Origin: Acinetobacter bereziniae LMG 1003 = CIP 70.12
Lineage (GTDB): Bacteria; Pseudomonadota; Gammaproteobacteria; Pseudomonadales; Moraxellaceae
Length of the DNA: 64,000 nucleotides
NCBI RefSeq assembly: GCF_000368925.1
Contig: NZ_KB849756.1
Coordinates: forward strand, 2,831,015-2,895,014
Reading direction: 5' to 3'
The notes under the pieces are model-generated. The model had not been told where the DNA came from, searched no databases, and worked only from the letters and a program-made list of their open reading frames with translations. This document shows positions 63,920 through 64,000 of this stretch, in pieces (position 1 is the first letter of the stretch; each line of letters begins with the position of its first letter). Made by a program: the position numbers and the translations under genes.

Positions 63920-63947
63920 TTGTGTTAGGTTAGGAATGCTGTAGAAT
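63920..63947 (+). promoter_or_regulatory. probable strong promoter at right edge, stable-RNA type
   Basis: TTGTGT, a 16-base spacer and TAGAAT are followed by GCACATCC. The A/T-rich sequence before it (A and G runs around 63855-63915) could act as an UP element. No coding start follows within the window. I think it may lead into an rRNA or other stable RNA gene just outside, but the sequence ends before this can be seen. Confidence 0.45.
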
Positions 63948-64000
63948 GCACATCCATCGGCGGTGATGAAGATTAAAACTTCTGATAAAACAATGACTTG

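Noticed and set aside
1..64000. CRISPR array, tRNA, rRNA, insertion sequence or prophage
   Set aside because: I looked for regular spacer-repeat patterns, cloverleaf-like conserved arms, transposase motifs and phage structural genes and saw none that could be supported.

Overview
The window is chromosomal DNA of a gammaproteobacterium of the Moraxellaceae, almost certainly an Acinetobacter. The support is gene order and protein character: topA beside a short anchored protein, a split pxp operon, rpmB-rpmG, a TonB-ExbB-ExbD trio, miaB-phoH-ybeY, a yciB/yciI/rnm neighbourhood, mdh, rlmJ and pssA. Base composition is AT-rich, with many TTA, AAA and GAT codons. Most of the window is ordinary, densely packed housekeeping sequence. 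Two stretches look accessory: about 0.9-4.1 kb and about 36.0-42.2 kb.

Layout. 0-0.25 kb is the tail of an acyltransferase. At 0.37-0.59 kb a small exported basic protein faces left. 0.98-4.1 kb is a type VI secretion cargo cassette: a PAAR adaptor, a VRR-NUC-type nuclease effector with a hydrophobic tail, an immunity protein, and a truncated second immunity copy spliced to an unrelated tail. 4.15-6.34 kb holds divergent uup and slyX. 6.5-13.9 kb holds a LysR regulator and a five-gene 5-oxoproline operon: a transporter of the NRAMP superfamily without the metal motifs, PxpA, a DUF1445 protein, a PxpB-PxpC fusion, and a biotin carboxylase with its own biotinyl domain. A 15-bp hairpin closes the operon. 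14.0-22.5 kb holds a PIN-like protein, an SDR/HxlR pair, topA, a NYN-LOTUS protein, an anchored protein with a metzincin-like motif, an HdeD-like protein and an AhpD-like protein. 22.6-35.4 kb holds glycerate kinase, a UvrD-type helicase, an RRM protein, a CPA2 antiporter, rpmB-rpmG, an aldehyde dehydrogenase with a divergent TetR regulator, purU and tonB-exbB-exbD.

msrA is followed by a 427-bp gap and then the catabolic island at 36.4-42.0 kb. A GntR/FCD regulator and a HAD hydrolase face left. A fumarylacetoacetase-fold enzyme, an alpha/beta hydrolase, an amidohydrolase and an outer-membrane barrel face right. The space between the two sides carries an array of TGGTTT/AAACCA motifs around a near-consensus promoter. 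I cannot name its substrate.

42.2-64 kb is core again: a DUF442 protein, an alpha/beta hydrolase with trxC and a YciA-like thioesterase, a lipoprotein, YajQ, a rhodanese, mnmC, the yci genes, rnm, ybeY-phoH-miaB, a lytic transglycosylase, a degenerate RNase T2-like secreted protein, mdh, DUF2789, a 2OG-Fe(II) oxygenase, rlmJ, pssA and a 361-aa protein. The right edge has what looks like a strong stable-RNA-type promoter.

The items most worth attention are the effector/immunity cassette with its chimeric immunity remnant, the urea-carboxylase-like parts in the pxp operon with a non-canonical NRAMP-fold transporter, the unassigned catabolic island with its operator array, and the RNase T2 homologue that has lost both catalytic histidines. 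No CRISPR array, tRNA, rRNA, complete insertion sequence or prophage was seen. All family assignments come from reading motifs in the sequence; no database search was run.
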